Positions 24,450 to 33,242 of a stretch of 64,000 bases of DNA are shown in pieces. The stretch lies in the NCBI RefSeq assembly GCF_027925155.1, contig NZ_BSDY01000013.1, positions 18,343 to 82,342 on the forward strand, in the 5' to 3' direction. The DNA comes from Propionigenium maris DSM 9537. GTDB taxonomy: Bacteria > Fusobacteriota > Fusobacteriia > Fusobacteriales > Fusobacteriaceae. Every line of letters begins with the position of its first letter. Within the stretch, counting starts at the first letter, position 1. The position numbers and the translations under genes were made by a program. The notes beneath the pieces are model-generated. The model was not told the DNA's origin. It was given only the letters and a program-made list of their open reading frames with translations, and searched no databases.

Positions 24450-25673
24450 ATGGAAAAAAGATTGATGGAGTATGCCAACCTGGCTATAGCAACAGGGGTA
24501 AATGTTCAAAGGGGTCAGAAATTATATATAAATGCTCCCATCCATGCAGTTAAGCTGGTAAGGATGCTAACAAAGATTGCATATGAAAGGGGAGCAGCAG
24601 AGGTGGTTCACAACTGGATGGACGATGAGCTGGAGCTAATGAAGTACAGCAACGTAACTATAGAGGATCTTTCGGTATTTCCTGCATGGAAGATAAAGCA
24701 GATGGAGGACCTGGCAGAGGAGGGGGCTGCTTTTCTTCACGTGATCTCCCCAGACCCGGAGCTTCTAAAGGATATAGATCCAAAGAAGATAGCTGAGGCC
24801 AATAAAGCCAACTCCATAGGACTCAAGGCCTTCAGGGAGAAGATGATGAAGCCGGACAACGCATGGAGTATCATAGCGGTACCCAATGAAGCATGGGCAG
24901 AGAAGGTGTATCCAGAGGCAACTACCGAGAAAGCAATGGAGATGCTCTGGGACAGTATCCTAAAATGCTCAAGAGTGGGAGAGGGAATGGCTGTGGAAAA
25001 CTGGGATAACCACAACATCAGACTGAGGGAGAAAACGGACCTTCTTAACAGTAAGAAGTTTGTTAAGTTCCACTACAGATCCGAAAAAACAGACCTCATA
25101 GTAGAGATGTCTCCAAAGCAGGCATGGAAGGGAGGGATATCCGAGACAACCAATGGGGTATCCTTCAACCCAAATATCCCAACAGAGGAAGCCTTCTCCA
25201 TGCCAAAGAGGGACGGAGTAAACGGGGTCCTTGCCAGCACAATGCCTCTAAACTATGGAGGAAACCTTATAGATGAGTTTGTTCTTACCTTTAAGGATGG
25301 AAGGGTAATCGACTTTACAGCAAAGAAGGGGTATGAGATACTGGAGAACCTTCTCAATACAGATGAGGGTGCCAGATACCTTGGGGAGATAGCCCTTGTA
25401 CCGGTGGATTCTCCCATCTCAAACCTAAACACTATCTTCTACAATACTCTCTTCGATGAGAATGCTTCATGCCACTTTGCCTTTGGAACAGCATACAAGG
25501 GTTGTATAGAAGGGGGCGAAACTATGACCGAGGAGGAGCTTAAGGAGAACCAGGTTAATACAAGTCTGGTTCATGTGGATTTCATGGTGGGAAGTAAAGA
25601 CCTGAATATAGATGGAATCGATGAGGAGGGGAACAGGGTTCCTGTCTTTGTAGATGGAAACTGGGCAATATAG
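24450..25673 (+). CDS. M29-family metallo-aminopeptidase (AmpS/PepS type)
   Basis: 407 residues, the normal length for the family. Recognised from the start (ATGVNVQRGQKLYINAPIHAV), NEAWAEKVYP, and metal-binding features near the C-terminus: EIALVP, SCHFAFGTAYKGCIEGG and SLVHVDFMVGSKDLNIDG. Cytoplasmic enzyme that removes N-terminal residues from peptides. Single gene with AAGGAGAG upstream and a strong terminator. Confidence 0.9.
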   Translation: MEKRLMEYANLAIATGVNVQRGQKLYINAPIHAVKLVRMLTKIAYERGAAEVVHNWMDDELELMKYSNVTIEDLSVFPAWKIKQMEDLAEEGAAFLHVISPDPELLKDIDPKKIAEANKANSIGLKAFREKMMKPDNAWSIIAVPNEAWAEKVYPEATTEKAMEMLWDSILKCSRVGEGMAVENWDNHNIRLREKTDLLNSKKFVKFHYRSEKTDLIVEMSPKQAWKGGISETTNGVSFNPNIPTEEAFSMPKRDGVNGVLASTMPLNYGGNLIDEFVLTFKDGRVIDFTAKKGYEILENLLNTDEGARYLGEIALVPVDSPISNLNTIFYNTLFDENASCHFAFGTAYKGCIEGGETMTEEELKENQVNTSLVHVDFMVGSKDLNIDGIDEEGNRVPVFVDGNWAI

Positions 25674-25701
25674 TAAGGAGTTATAGCATTTAAATTAAGA
25701 G

Positions 25702-25744
25702 GCGGCAGGTATCTTTTATTATGGGATACCTGCCGCTTTTTTAT
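25702..25744 (+). terminator. Terminator of the M29 aminopeptidase gene
   Basis: Hairpin gcggcaggtatc/gatacctgccgc (25702-25736), then six T. Confidence 0.92.
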
Positions 25745-25835
25745 TGTTAAGGAAAGTATAGAACTTATTAAAAATTTTCATGAAGTAATTAGTATTCCAA
25801 CTGATTATTAGGATGCAACGTCACGTTGCTTTTTA
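25743..25835 (+). repeat. Intergenic repeat, copy B of four
   Basis: ATTGTTAAGGAAAGTATAGA...ATGAAGTAATTAGTATTCC...GGATGCAACG, ending in the perfect palindrome GCAACGTCACGTTGC at 25815-25829 followed by TTTTTA. Most similar to copy D at 56143. Begins directly at the end of the preceding terminator. Confidence 0.88.
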
Positions 25836-25866
25836 TTTAAGTTATAGAATTTTCAGTTGAAGATAT

Positions 25867-26517
25867 TTAACCCTTAAGGAGCTCCCTGGCTAACCTCATA
25901 TCAATTATCCTTAGGGTCCTTCCCTCCTTCTCCAGGATACCTCCTGCAATGAGCTTTTTGATTATCCTCTGAAGGGTACGTATCTCGATGTGGAGCATCT
26001 GAACCAGGTCCTCATTGGAGGTATAGGTGATCTCTCCCCCAGTGGAGATAAGAAAATCCACAACATACTGTTCATTGGAGAGGTTGACCTTGGCAGCATG
26101 TTTCTTTATGAGTTTTAAAGCATTTTTGACTATAGCCTTGTTTAACAGGTTATTTAAGCCAGTGAGGGTCTGGGCACCGATACTGTCCATAATCCTTATC
26201 ATTGGTACCTCTAAGACTGTGGCAGAGGGCATCCCCTTTAATATAATATCCAGGGACTTATCTACCAGTAGTTCCAAGTGGCCCAGGCAGTCACCCTCCT
26301 GAAACTCCATGGTGACCTCCAAGTGATCCTCTATAAACCCTGTAATCACAACCCTCCCCTCCACTACAATATAGAGGCAGTCATCCTTGGGTATGAAGAT
26401 CTCATCCCCAGAAAAACTTTGCAGTGTAAAGTAGTTGTTGAGGGATCTAGAAGAAATTATATTTAAATCCTCTGAAGTTAACTGAGGCATTAACTCAGAT
26501 AGCTGTTCAATATTCAT
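25867..26517 (-). CDS. CRP/FNR-family transcription regulator
   Basis: 216 residues. cNMP-binding-like beta roll at about 20-115 (GDEIFIPKDDCLYIVVEGRVVITG), dimer helix at about 120-150, winged helix-turn-helix at about 160-205 (SNEDLVQMLHIEIRTLQRIIKKL). No FNR-type cysteines, so probably not an iron-sulfur oxygen sensor. AGGAGG precedes the start; a TATAAT is seen at 26551-26546. A paralogue at 39767-40420 is disabled by one stop codon. Confidence 0.85.
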   Translation of the reverse strand: MNIEQLSELMPQLTSEDLNIISSRSLNNYFTLQSFSGDEIFIPKDDCLYIVVEGRVVITGFIEDHLEVTMEFQEGDCLGHLELLVDKSLDIILKGMPSATVLEVPMIRIMDSIGAQTLTGLNNLLNKAIVKNALKLIKKHAAKVNLSNEQYVVDFLISTGGEITYTSNEDLVQMLHIEIRTLQRIIKKLIAGGILEKEGRTLRIIDMRLARELLKG

Positions 26518-26864
26518 AGCTCCTCCTTTGCCTAATATTCATTTAATTATAGCAAACTTAAGATACTGAACTCCACTTTTTGTTAAAATTTTAAGGGAGG
26601 ATAAGGGGAAGAAGAACTCCTCCTCTGTAAACCACTTAAAAGAATCCTTATCTATATATGAATCATAAAATATATTTTATGATTTCTTTTGGAAATTAAT
26701 TACCTTGGTATAAATTCTTTAAAGAGAAATATGGTTTTTTATTAATAAAATGGACTAAAGCACTTGTTTTCCCCTGGAGATATATTGATAATATGTTTAA
26801 ATTGAAATTATTTTCTGTGAAAAATCTGTTTCTTTATGGAAGGGATATAGGGGAAGATTTCTAG
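26518..26864. other. AT-rich intergenic region between divergent genes
   Basis: Contains the minus-strand TATAAT of the CRP-family gene (26546-26551). Nothing else of note; no open frame with a ribosome-binding site and no repeat. Confidence 0.4.
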
Positions 26865-27086
26865 ATGAAGGGTGGAGTGGCAGTGGAGGAGTTAATCGAG
26901 AGGATTAAGATATTGCACGCTGATATTGAGAGGGAGTGCAATGAGAAGCTGGAGGTTTTAGAGGAGTGCAGTCGGAGGGATGGCCAGTGCAGTGGATGCT
27001 CCCAGGGGGAGAGGTGCAGGATAGATATGTCCAAGATAGTTAAGATCTCTCAGCTATATAATGAGCTGAGGTCCAGAGAGGGCTAA
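26865..27086 (+). CDS. Small cysteine-rich hypothetical protein
   Basis: 73 residues; a GTG at 26883 behind GGTGGAG is an alternative start. Helical with six cysteines in the middle (CNEKLEVLEEC, then CSGCSQGERC), which could bind a metal or form an iron-sulfur or zinc site. No family recognised. First of three small genes in one direction (winged-helix and TPR proteins follow). Confidence 0.6.
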   Translation: MKGGVAVEELIERIKILHADIERECNEKLEVLEECSRRDGQCSGCSQGERCRIDMSKIVKISQLYNELRSREG

Positions 27087-27191
27087 ATGGTAGTGAGGGG
27101 GGCAACTTTTCAGCAGAGGGTTAACAGGGAAAGATTTAAGGATGAATATTTGGGGCAGTGGAAGGTATAATGAAACATCGAGGTGAATTGA

Positions 27192-27512
27192 ATGTTTGAA
27201 AAGCTATTGGAAATCGAAAATTTATATAGATATTTAAAGGTGGAGTACAGTTTAACAAGGACCGATGTAAAGATTATTATCTCCAGTGTGAAAAATGACA
27301 GCCTCTATCTCCTGGGGGAGAACCTGGAAACAGACAGATCCCTTATCTCCAGAAGGGTAAAGAGGCTGCTGGAGAAGGGCTTTCTTCACAAGAGGGCTGA
27401 AAGTAAGGGGTATAAGATAATCCTTCTTCCAAAATCCCACAGGGTATTAGATGATATCAGGGATTTTCTGAGGGATGCAGACTTAGAGGGACTCATTGCA
27501 GCTGAGAAGTAG
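27192..27512 (+). CDS. Minimal MarR-like winged-helix protein
   Basis: 106 residues. One winged-helix DNA-binding domain (LTRTDVKIIISSV, then LETDRSLISRRVKRLLEKGFL and a basic wing) without the long dimer helices of normal MarR proteins. GAGGTGAATTGA precedes the ATG. A relative of 98 residues with the same layout lies at 56924. Targets unknown. Confidence 0.7.
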   Translation: MFEKLLEIENLYRYLKVEYSLTRTDVKIIISSVKNDSLYLLGENLETDRSLISRRVKRLLEKGFLHKRAESKGYKIILLPKSHRVLDDIRDFLRDADLEGLIAAEK

Positions 27513-27580
27513 GGAGGATCTAGATGTGTTGGCTCTAGATGGTGGTCTTTATAGGCGGAAGTTATCTGAGGTAGGTATCG

Positions 27581-27913
27581 ATGGAGGTGGAGGTAGTGGA
27601 AGGAAGTCAGCTTTTTTTGGAATCCAATCCCAGGGAAGCAAAAAAATTCGTGTATTATGGTAATATCAGGTATTTAAAGAGGGACTATGAGGGTGCCCTT
27701 GAGTACTATAAAAAAGCTTTGGAACGGGACTACTTCGATGGGGGAATCCACTACAACCTGGGTCTTATAATGGAAAAACTTCAGGATTATGAGGGGGCTC
27801 TGAGGAACTACCTTACCAGTATGAAGTTGAGCTGTCAGACTGAAACCTACTATGCCAAGTCTCAGAGGAAGGTAAGAAACCTCAAGCTTCACCTGAAAGC
27901 TAGGAAGAAGTAG
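27581..27913 (+). CDS. Small TPR-repeat protein
   Basis: 110 residues with at least two tetratricopeptide units (NIRYLKRDYEGALEYYKKAL; NLGLIMEKLQDYEGALRNYL), a basic tail, no signal peptide. A scaffold for protein contacts. Start at 27581 has GAGGTAGG upstream; a GTG at 27596 behind GGAGGTA is also possible. Ends before a terminator. Confidence 0.7.
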   Translation: MEVEVVEGSQLFLESNPREAKKFVYYGNIRYLKRDYEGALEYYKKALERDYFDGGIHYNLGLIMEKLQDYEGALRNYLTSMKLSCQTETYYAKSQRKVRNLKLHLKARKK

Positions 27914-27941
27914 GTAGAGCTTATTAATAATAAAGAGAAGG

Positions 27942-27964
27942 GGACTCCCAGAGGGTCCTTTTTT
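27942..27964 (+). terminator. Terminator after the TPR gene
   Basis: GGACTC-ccaga-GGGTCC hairpin followed by six T. Confidence 0.75.
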
Positions 27965-28407
27965 ATTATTAAAAAAGCATAGAATCAAAAACTTGTATTT
28001 TTTAGATTATGAATTGGAAAAACTTTAGATATAGTACTGTAGATGTTTAGCAGATATATTTAAGTATTACAAAATGCCGTATAACTTTTCCTTCTGGATG
28101 TTTAATTTTTTTAGTATAGCCTTCAAGAAAATTTATAGAAAACAAGTATAGACTATTTGACTTTATCAACACTAATTAAATGTAATAGTGCAGATCTCCA
28201 AAAAAACTTTATTGGTGTACACTCTTGTGTTCCTTGGTTTTACTGGTGTGTAGTGGTGGTGTAAAAAAAGATGGAAAAAACAGGGGGAAAAGGTATTGTG
28301 TTCTAATGAAAATTAGTGTAATATCTGAGACATAGAGAGGAACAACAAAGAGGAAGACAAAATATTTAAATATAAATTATTAGTGTACTCTAATGAGGTG
28401 GTTAGGA
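27965..28407. other. Leader and promoter region of the PPDK regulatory cluster
   Basis: About 440 AT-rich bases without a gene. Three related motifs precede the CcpN-like gene: ttGGTGTACACTC near 28212, ttAGTGTAATATC near 28314 and ttAGTGTACTCTA near 28381. They could be regulator sites. No confident promoter was picked. Confidence 0.35.
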
Positions 28408-29019
28408 ATGTATTCTGAAAGACAGGAAAGAATAGTAGATATAGTATTAAAGAGAGGGCCTATAACGGGGAAGGAGATCGCTGAGATCCTGGGAGTAACC
28501 AGAGGAGCTCTGAGAACAGATTTCTCGGTACTTACAAAGGATAAGGTCATAGCTTCTAAGACAAAGATAGGTTACTCATACCTGGGAAACGGAACTCCCA
28601 CAGGGAAGAAGCTGGGAAGAAAACAGGTAAGTGACTATATGAGTATGCCAAATATACTTCAGGAGGAAACTACTGTATATGAGTCCATAGTATCCATCTT
28701 TTTAAAGGATACTGGAAGCATATATGTAACTAAGAACGGAGTACTTTCAGGAGTGGTCTCCAGAAAGGATCTTCTTAAGCATATGATGGGGGGAACGGAC
28801 AGCCGTAACTCACCTATCGGAATGATAATGACGAGAATGCCCAACGTAATCTTCTGCTACAGAGATGAATCGATTCACAGTGCAGCTGAGAAGATGGTGG
28901 AGCATGAGATAGATTCCCTTCCAGTGGTATCTGAGATAGAGGACGGGAAGTATAAGGTAGTAGGAAAGATATCCAAAACAACAATTACAAAAATCTTCGT
29001 AGAAGAGTTTAAGGGGTAG
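28408..29019 (+). CDS. CcpN-like transcription repressor (HTH + two CBS domains)
   Basis: 203 residues from the ATG at 28408. N-terminal helix-turn-helix (ITGKEIAEILGVTRGALRTDFSVL) and two CBS domains (from about 65 to 200), the architecture of Bacillus CcpN/YqzB, which controls gluconeogenesis in response to nucleotides. Seven bases before the PPDK regulatory protein gene, the same pairing as in Firmicutes; ppdK follows. CBS domains probably sense adenine nucleotides. Confidence 0.85.
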   Translation: MYSERQERIVDIVLKRGPITGKEIAEILGVTRGALRTDFSVLTKDKVIASKTKIGYSYLGNGTPTGKKLGRKQVSDYMSMPNILQEETTVYESIVSIFLKDTGSIYVTKNGVLSGVVSRKDLLKHMMGGTDSRNSPIGMIMTRMPNVIFCYRDESIHSAAEKMVEHEIDSLPVVSEIEDGKYKVVGKISKTTITKIFVEEFKG

Positions 29020-29026
29020 ATGACAT

Positions 29027-29851
29027 ATGAAGGACTTTAGTGTACATGTATTTTCAGATTCCTTTGGGGAAACAGGGGAGCAGTTAGCAAGGTGTGCCCT
29101 GAGCCAGTTTGGCCTAAGGGAGAGCGAGGTAATAAAGCACTCTCACGTATGCAACCTGGAGGTATTGGAGAGGGAGCTGAAGATATTAAATGGAGCTAAA
29201 AATATTATTGTGCTCTACACAATAGTACACCTGGATGTAGTGGGGAGGCTAAAGGAGTTTTGCCAGGAGAGGGAGTTTAAGTGTATAGATATGCTTAACC
29301 CGCTGATAGACCTGCTTCAGGAACATGTAGGGAAAGCCCCTAGAAGGGAATCGGGGCTCTACAGAAGGCTGGATGAAAAGTACTTTAAGAGGATAGAGGC
29401 TATAGAATTTGCAGTAAAATACGATGACGGAAAGGATATCAGGGGAATCCACGAGGCAGACCTTGTTATTCTGGGAGTATCCAGAACATCTAAAACTCCG
29501 CTGAGTATATATCTTGGAAACAAGAAGAAGATAAAGGTAATAAATATACCTCTAGTACCAGAGGTAGAGGTTCCTAAGGAGGTCTTTGAGATACCAAAGA
29601 GAAAGGTAATAGGCCTTACAAACTCAATAGAGATGCTCAATAAGATAAGGGAGCAGAGACTGAAGACAATAGGATTTGAAAATGGATCAACATACTCATC
29701 TATGGGAAGGATAATAGAGGAGCTGGACTATGCAGAGAATGTAATGAAGAGAGTAGGGTGTCCAGTGGTGGATGTATCTGAAAAGGCCATAGAGGAGTCT
29801 GCTGAGATAATAATGGAGATAGCCAGAGAGAACGGCTTAAGACTCTACTAG
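29027..29851 (+). CDS. PPDK regulatory protein (bifunctional kinase / pyrophosphorylase, DUF299)
   Basis: 274 residues. Family recognised from HVFSDSFGETGEQLARCAL and the P-loop-like LGVSRTSKTPLSIYL at about 149-163. These proteins inactivate PPDK by ADP-dependent phosphorylation of a threonine next to the catalytic histidine and reactivate it with phosphate. Its target gene, ppdK, is next on the same strand, making the assignment firm. Confidence 0.93.
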   Translation: MKDFSVHVFSDSFGETGEQLARCALSQFGLRESEVIKHSHVCNLEVLERELKILNGAKNIIVLYTIVHLDVVGRLKEFCQEREFKCIDMLNPLIDLLQEHVGKAPRRESGLYRRLDEKYFKRIEAIEFAVKYDDGKDIRGIHEADLVILGVSRTSKTPLSIYLGNKKKIKVINIPLVPEVEVPKEVFEIPKRKVIGLTNSIEMLNKIREQRLKTIGFENGSTYSSMGRIIEELDYAENVMKRVGCPVVDVSEKAIEESAEIIMEIARENGLRLY

Positions 29852-29951
29852 GATTAAATAGAAGATAAAGACTTAATCATAAACTTAACTACTGATCTTG
29901 TGATCTACTCTAAATTGGAGAGTGATTAATACATGGGAAAAGGAGGGGGCA

Positions 29952-30017
29952 ATGAGCAAGGGTAAGTACAAAAAAAATCACTTCTTAAGAAGAAAAGCTC
30001 TTAAGAAAACAGTCTAG
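29952..30017 (+). CDS. Tiny basic leader peptide upstream of ppdK
   Basis: A 21-residue frame starting MSKGKYKKNHFLRRKALKK, with an AAAGGAGGGGG box immediately upstream, one of the strongest in the window. Ten of 21 residues are lysine or arginine. A GC hairpin follows at 30028-30051, then ppdK. It could be a regulatory leader peptide or a real microprotein; alternatively the box is fortuitous. Confidence 0.45.
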   Translation: MSKGKYKKNHFLRRKALKKTV

Positions 30018-30027
30018 GCTGAAAGGC

Positions 30028-30051
30028 GGGGAGGTAGTGTAGGGCCTCCCC
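30028..30051 (+). promoter_or_regulatory. Hairpin between the tiny frame and ppdK
   Basis: ggggagg/cctcccc, 7 GC-rich pairs with a 10-base loop, followed by TTCTAAAT: a weak terminator or a stabilising hairpin about 50 bases before the ppdK start. Confidence 0.5.
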
Positions 30052-30101
30052 TTCTAAATACAAAAAATTAACGAAATTTATTATAAACAGGGGGTCAAGG
30101 T

Positions 30102-32714
30102 ATGAAAAAATTAGTGTATTCATTTGAAATGGGTGACAAGAGCTGGAGAGATCTTCTTGGAGGAAAGGGAGCAAACTTAGCTGAGATGACGAAGATAGGT
30201 CTTCCAGTACCACAGGGGTTCACAGTATCCACTGAAGCTTGTAAGGAGTACTACGAGAAGAACCAGTGGCTGAGTGAAAATGTTAAAAGCCAGATAGCTG
30301 TACACATGATGAAGCTAGAGGAGAGCATGGGGAAGAAGTTTGGAGGAGATGAAAATCCACTTCTTGTATCTGTAAGATCTGGTGCAGCAGTCTCAATGCC
30401 GGGAATGATGGATACAGTACTGAACCTTGGATTAAATGATACAAGTGTAGAAGCTCTTGCAAGAGAATCTCAGAATGAGAAATTTGCATGGGACTCATAC
30501 AGAAGATTTATCCAGATGTTTTCAGATGTAGTAATGGACATACCTAAGTACAAGTTTGATATAGTTTTAGAGAGACTTATGGAGGAGAAGGGATGCGATT
30601 CCGTTGAGGGACTGGAAGCAGAGGACTTCAAGAAGGCTGTAGAGGAGTTTAAGGGGATCTATGTAAAGGAGACTGGTAACGACTTCTTAACAGATCCATT
30701 TGATCAACTGTTAGCTACGGTGGAAGCTGTATTTAAGTCTTGGAACAACCCGAGAGCTATCGTATACAGAGACATAAACGGAATAGACGGAAGCATCGGA
30801 ACAGCAGTAAATATCCAGAGCATGGTATTTGGAAACTTGGGACAGACATCTGGAACCGGTGTAGCCTTTACAAGAAACCCAGCCACAGGAGAGAAGAAGA
30901 TCTTCGGAGAGTACCTTCTAGATGCCCAGGGTGAGGATGTAGTAGCAGGAATAAGAACTCCTAAGGAGATCGAGGGAATGGCAGATGAGATGCCAGAGGT
31001 ATACAAGGAGTTTATGGATGTATGCGCACTTCTTGAGAAGCACTACAACGATATGCAGGATATCGAGTTTACAATAGAGAAGGGTAAGCTATACCTTCTT
31101 CAGACAAGAAACGGAAAGAGAACCGCTCAGGCTGCAATAAAGGTAGCTGTTGACATGGTAGAGGAGGGACTTATCTCTAAGGATGAGGCTATCCTGAGAG
31201 TGGACCCGTCCAGCATAAACCAGCTTCTTCACAAGAACTTTGATCCAAAGGAGCTAAAGAAGGAGAGACCACTTACAGAGGGACTTCCAGCATCTCCAGG
31301 GGCAGCAAGCGGAAGAGTGGCATTTACAGCAAATGACATAAAGCAGGGTAAGGGAGAGATCCTAGTTAGATTAGAGACATCTCCAGAGGATATAGAGGGA
31401 ATGAACCTGGCAGAGGGAATCCTTACAATCCATGGAGGTATGACTTCCCACGCAGCAGTAGTAGCTAGAGGAATGGGTAAGTGTTGTATCAGCGGATGCA
31501 GCTCTATAGAGTTAGATGAAGCAGCTAAGAGAATGGTTATAGGGGATGTAGTTATCCAGGAGGGAGACTGTATCTCACTAGATGGTGGAACTGGAAAGGT
31601 ATACAAGGGAGAGATTCCTAAGAGAGAGGGAATGATCGACTCTACCTTTGAGAAGTTCATGGAGTGGACTGGAGAGTATAAGAGTCTTGGAATCAGAACC
31701 AATGCCGATACAGTTAAGGACTGTGAAACTGCTATCAGATTCGGAGCAGAGGGAATTGGACTTTGCCGTACAGAGCACATGTTCTTCGATGAGAACAAGA
31801 TCTGGCCAGTTAGAGAAATGATCGTATCTAAGACTTCCTATGAGAGGGAGCAGGCTCTGGCAAAGCTTCTTCCACTACAGAAGGAGGACTTTGTAGGAAT
31901 CTTCAAGACTATGGGAGCAAGACCTGTAACTGTAAGACTTCTTGACCCGCCTCTACATGAGTTCCTTCCACATGAGGATGATGATATCGAGAAGTTATCC
32001 AAGGATATGAACATAGAGTTCAGAGACCTGAAGAACAGAATCGAGGGTCTTAAGGAATTTAACCCAATGCTAGGACATAGAGGATGCAGACTGGCAGTTA
32101 CCTACCCTGAGATCTATGAGATGCAGGCAAAGGCTATTATGCTGGCAGCTATTGAAAACAAGAGGAACGGTGTAGATGTATCCCCTGAGATCATGATACC
32201 ACTTGTTGGAGAGGTAAATGAGCTTACTTATGTAAAGAAGAGAGTACAGGGAGCTATCGAGGAGGTATTCAGAACTGAGGACTTCAAACTTGAGTACAAG
32301 CTGGGAACTATGATAGAAGTACCAAGAGCGTGTGTAACTTCAGATGAGATCGCCAAGGAAGCAGAGTTCTTCAGCTTCGGTACAAACGACCTTACTCAGA
32401 TTACATTTGGATACTCGAGAGACGACTCACCTAAGTTCATAGGGGAGTACAAGAGCAAGGAGATCCTTGCCCACGATCCATTTGAATCTATCGATGAGAG
32501 AGGGGTAGGAAGACTTATGAAGATGAGTGTTGACCTGGCTAAGGCTGAGAAGGGCAACATAAAGCTTGGAATCTGCGGAGAGCACGGAGGAGATCCTAAG
32601 AGTATTGAGTTCTGTCACGGACTGGGACTTGACTATGTATCATGTTCACCATACAGAGTACCAATTGCAAGGGTTGCAGCAGCTCAGGCAGAGATTAAGT
32701 CAAAGAGAGGATAG
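30102..32714 (+). CDS. ppdK: Pyruvate, phosphate dikinase
   Basis: 870 residues, full length. N-terminal ATP-grasp domain (LLGGKGANLAEMTKIGLPVPQGF), the phosphohistidine domain with GGMTSHAAVVARGMGK (catalytic histidine about 450; the neighbouring threonine is the regulatory phosphosite) and the C-terminal TIM barrel (FGTNDLTQ, GICGEHGGDP). Interconverts pyruvate, ATP and phosphate with PEP, AMP and pyrophosphate, important in fermenters for glycolysis with PPi or for gluconeogenesis. Preceded by its regulatory protein gene. Codon use is highly biased, as for a strongly expressed gene. Confidence 0.97.
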   Translation: MKKLVYSFEMGDKSWRDLLGGKGANLAEMTKIGLPVPQGFTVSTEACKEYYEKNQWLSENVKSQIAVHMMKLEESMGKKFGGDENPLLVSVRSGAAVSMPGMMDTVLNLGLNDTSVEALARESQNEKFAWDSYRRFIQMFSDVVMDIPKYKFDIVLERLMEEKGCDSVEGLEAEDFKKAVEEFKGIYVKETGNDFLTDPFDQLLATVEAVFKSWNNPRAIVYRDINGIDGSIGTAVNIQSMVFGNLGQTSGTGVAFTRNPATGEKKIFGEYLLDAQGEDVVAGIRTPKEIEGMADEMPEVYKEFMDVCALLEKHYNDMQDIEFTIEKGKLYLLQTRNGKRTAQAAIKVAVDMVEEGLISKDEAILRVDPSSINQLLHKNFDPKELKKERPLTEGLPASPGAASGRVAFTANDIKQGKGEILVRLETSPEDIEGMNLAEGILTIHGGMTSHAAVVARGMGKCCISGCSSIELDEAAKRMVIGDVVIQEGDCISLDGGTGKVYKGEIPKREGMIDSTFEKFMEWTGEYKSLGIRTNADTVKDCETAIRFGAEGIGLCRTEHMFFDENKIWPVREMIVSKTSYEREQALAKLLPLQKEDFVGIFKTMGARPVTVRLLDPPLHEFLPHEDDDIEKLSKDMNIEFRDLKNRIEGLKEFNPMLGHRGCRLAVTYPEIYEMQAKAIMLAAIENKRNGVDVSPEIMIPLVGEVNELTYVKKRVQGAIEEVFRTEDFKLEYKLGTMIEVPRACVTSDEIAKEAEFFSFGTNDLTQITFGYSRDDSPKFIGEYKSKEILAHDPFESIDERGVGRLMKMSVDLAKAEKGNIKLGICGEHGGDPKSIEFCHGLGLDYVSCSPYRVPIARVAAAQAEIKSKRG

Positions 32715-32725
32715 TTTATTGGGGG

Positions 32726-32752
32726 GGACAGGGAAACCTGTTCCTCTTTTTA
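32726..32752 (+). terminator. Terminator of ppdK
   Basis: Hairpin ggacagg/cctgttcc with a GAAA-type loop (one bulged T), then a T run. Confidence 0.8.
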
Positions 32753-32842
32753 TTATCTGGGGAAGTAGAGAAGTTATAAAAATCATGTGAAGCAATGAGG
32801 GGGCCATCAGATTATTGGGATGCAACGTCACGTTGCTTTTAA
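32753..32842 (+). repeat. Intergenic repeat, copy C of four
   Basis: The most diverged copy: GGGGAAGTAGAGAAGTTATAAAAATCATGTGAAGCAAT in pieces, but the last block GGGATGCAACGTCACGTTGCTTTTAA (written here as palindrome GCAACGTCACGTTGC at 32822-32836) is intact. Located directly after the ppdK terminator. Confidence 0.8.
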
Positions 32843-32948
32843 TGGAGGAAGAAATTTTTCCGGGGAGTCTATGGTTTGGGGAAAAGATGGGGTAAAATGT
32901 AGTAGTGGCAGAAGCGACTATACATCTAAGAAGAATGGAAGTGATATT

Positions 32949-33242
32949 ATGATGGAAGTAAAGATGAGTAAGAAGACAGTGAACTATCTAGAGGCTGGTG
33001 GATACAGAAGCGTGGTAATTAGTCTGGAAAAAAGTTGTTCATGCGGAGGAAGTAATATCACAGGGCTTCATCTGGAGCTTGCGACCGGCAGAGCAGGAGA
33101 GAGGGAGGGGTACACCTACCTCAGGGCAGAGGGATTTGATATCCTGGTGGACAGAAGATTAAAGTGCAGATCAAAGGTGGCATTTTATCTCAATGAGAGT
33201 GGAATAGGAAATATATTTGATATAGAGGGGATAGAACTATGA
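32949..33242 (+). CDS. HesB-like iron-sulfur-associated protein
   Basis: About 97 residues from the ATG at 32949; ATG at 32952 or 32964 are alternatives. The frame is open back to 32820, but that part overlaps repeat copy C. SCSCGGSN and the beta-rich remainder ending NIFDIEGIEL resemble small HesB-like proteins. Role in cluster assembly not certain because the C-terminal cysteine pair of true IscA is absent. Overlaps cutA by four bases. Confidence 0.65.
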   Translation: MMEVKMSKKTVNYLEAGGYRSVVISLEKSCSCGGSNITGLHLELATGRAGEREGYTYLRAEGFDILVDRRLKCRSKVAFYLNESGIGNIFDIEGIEL

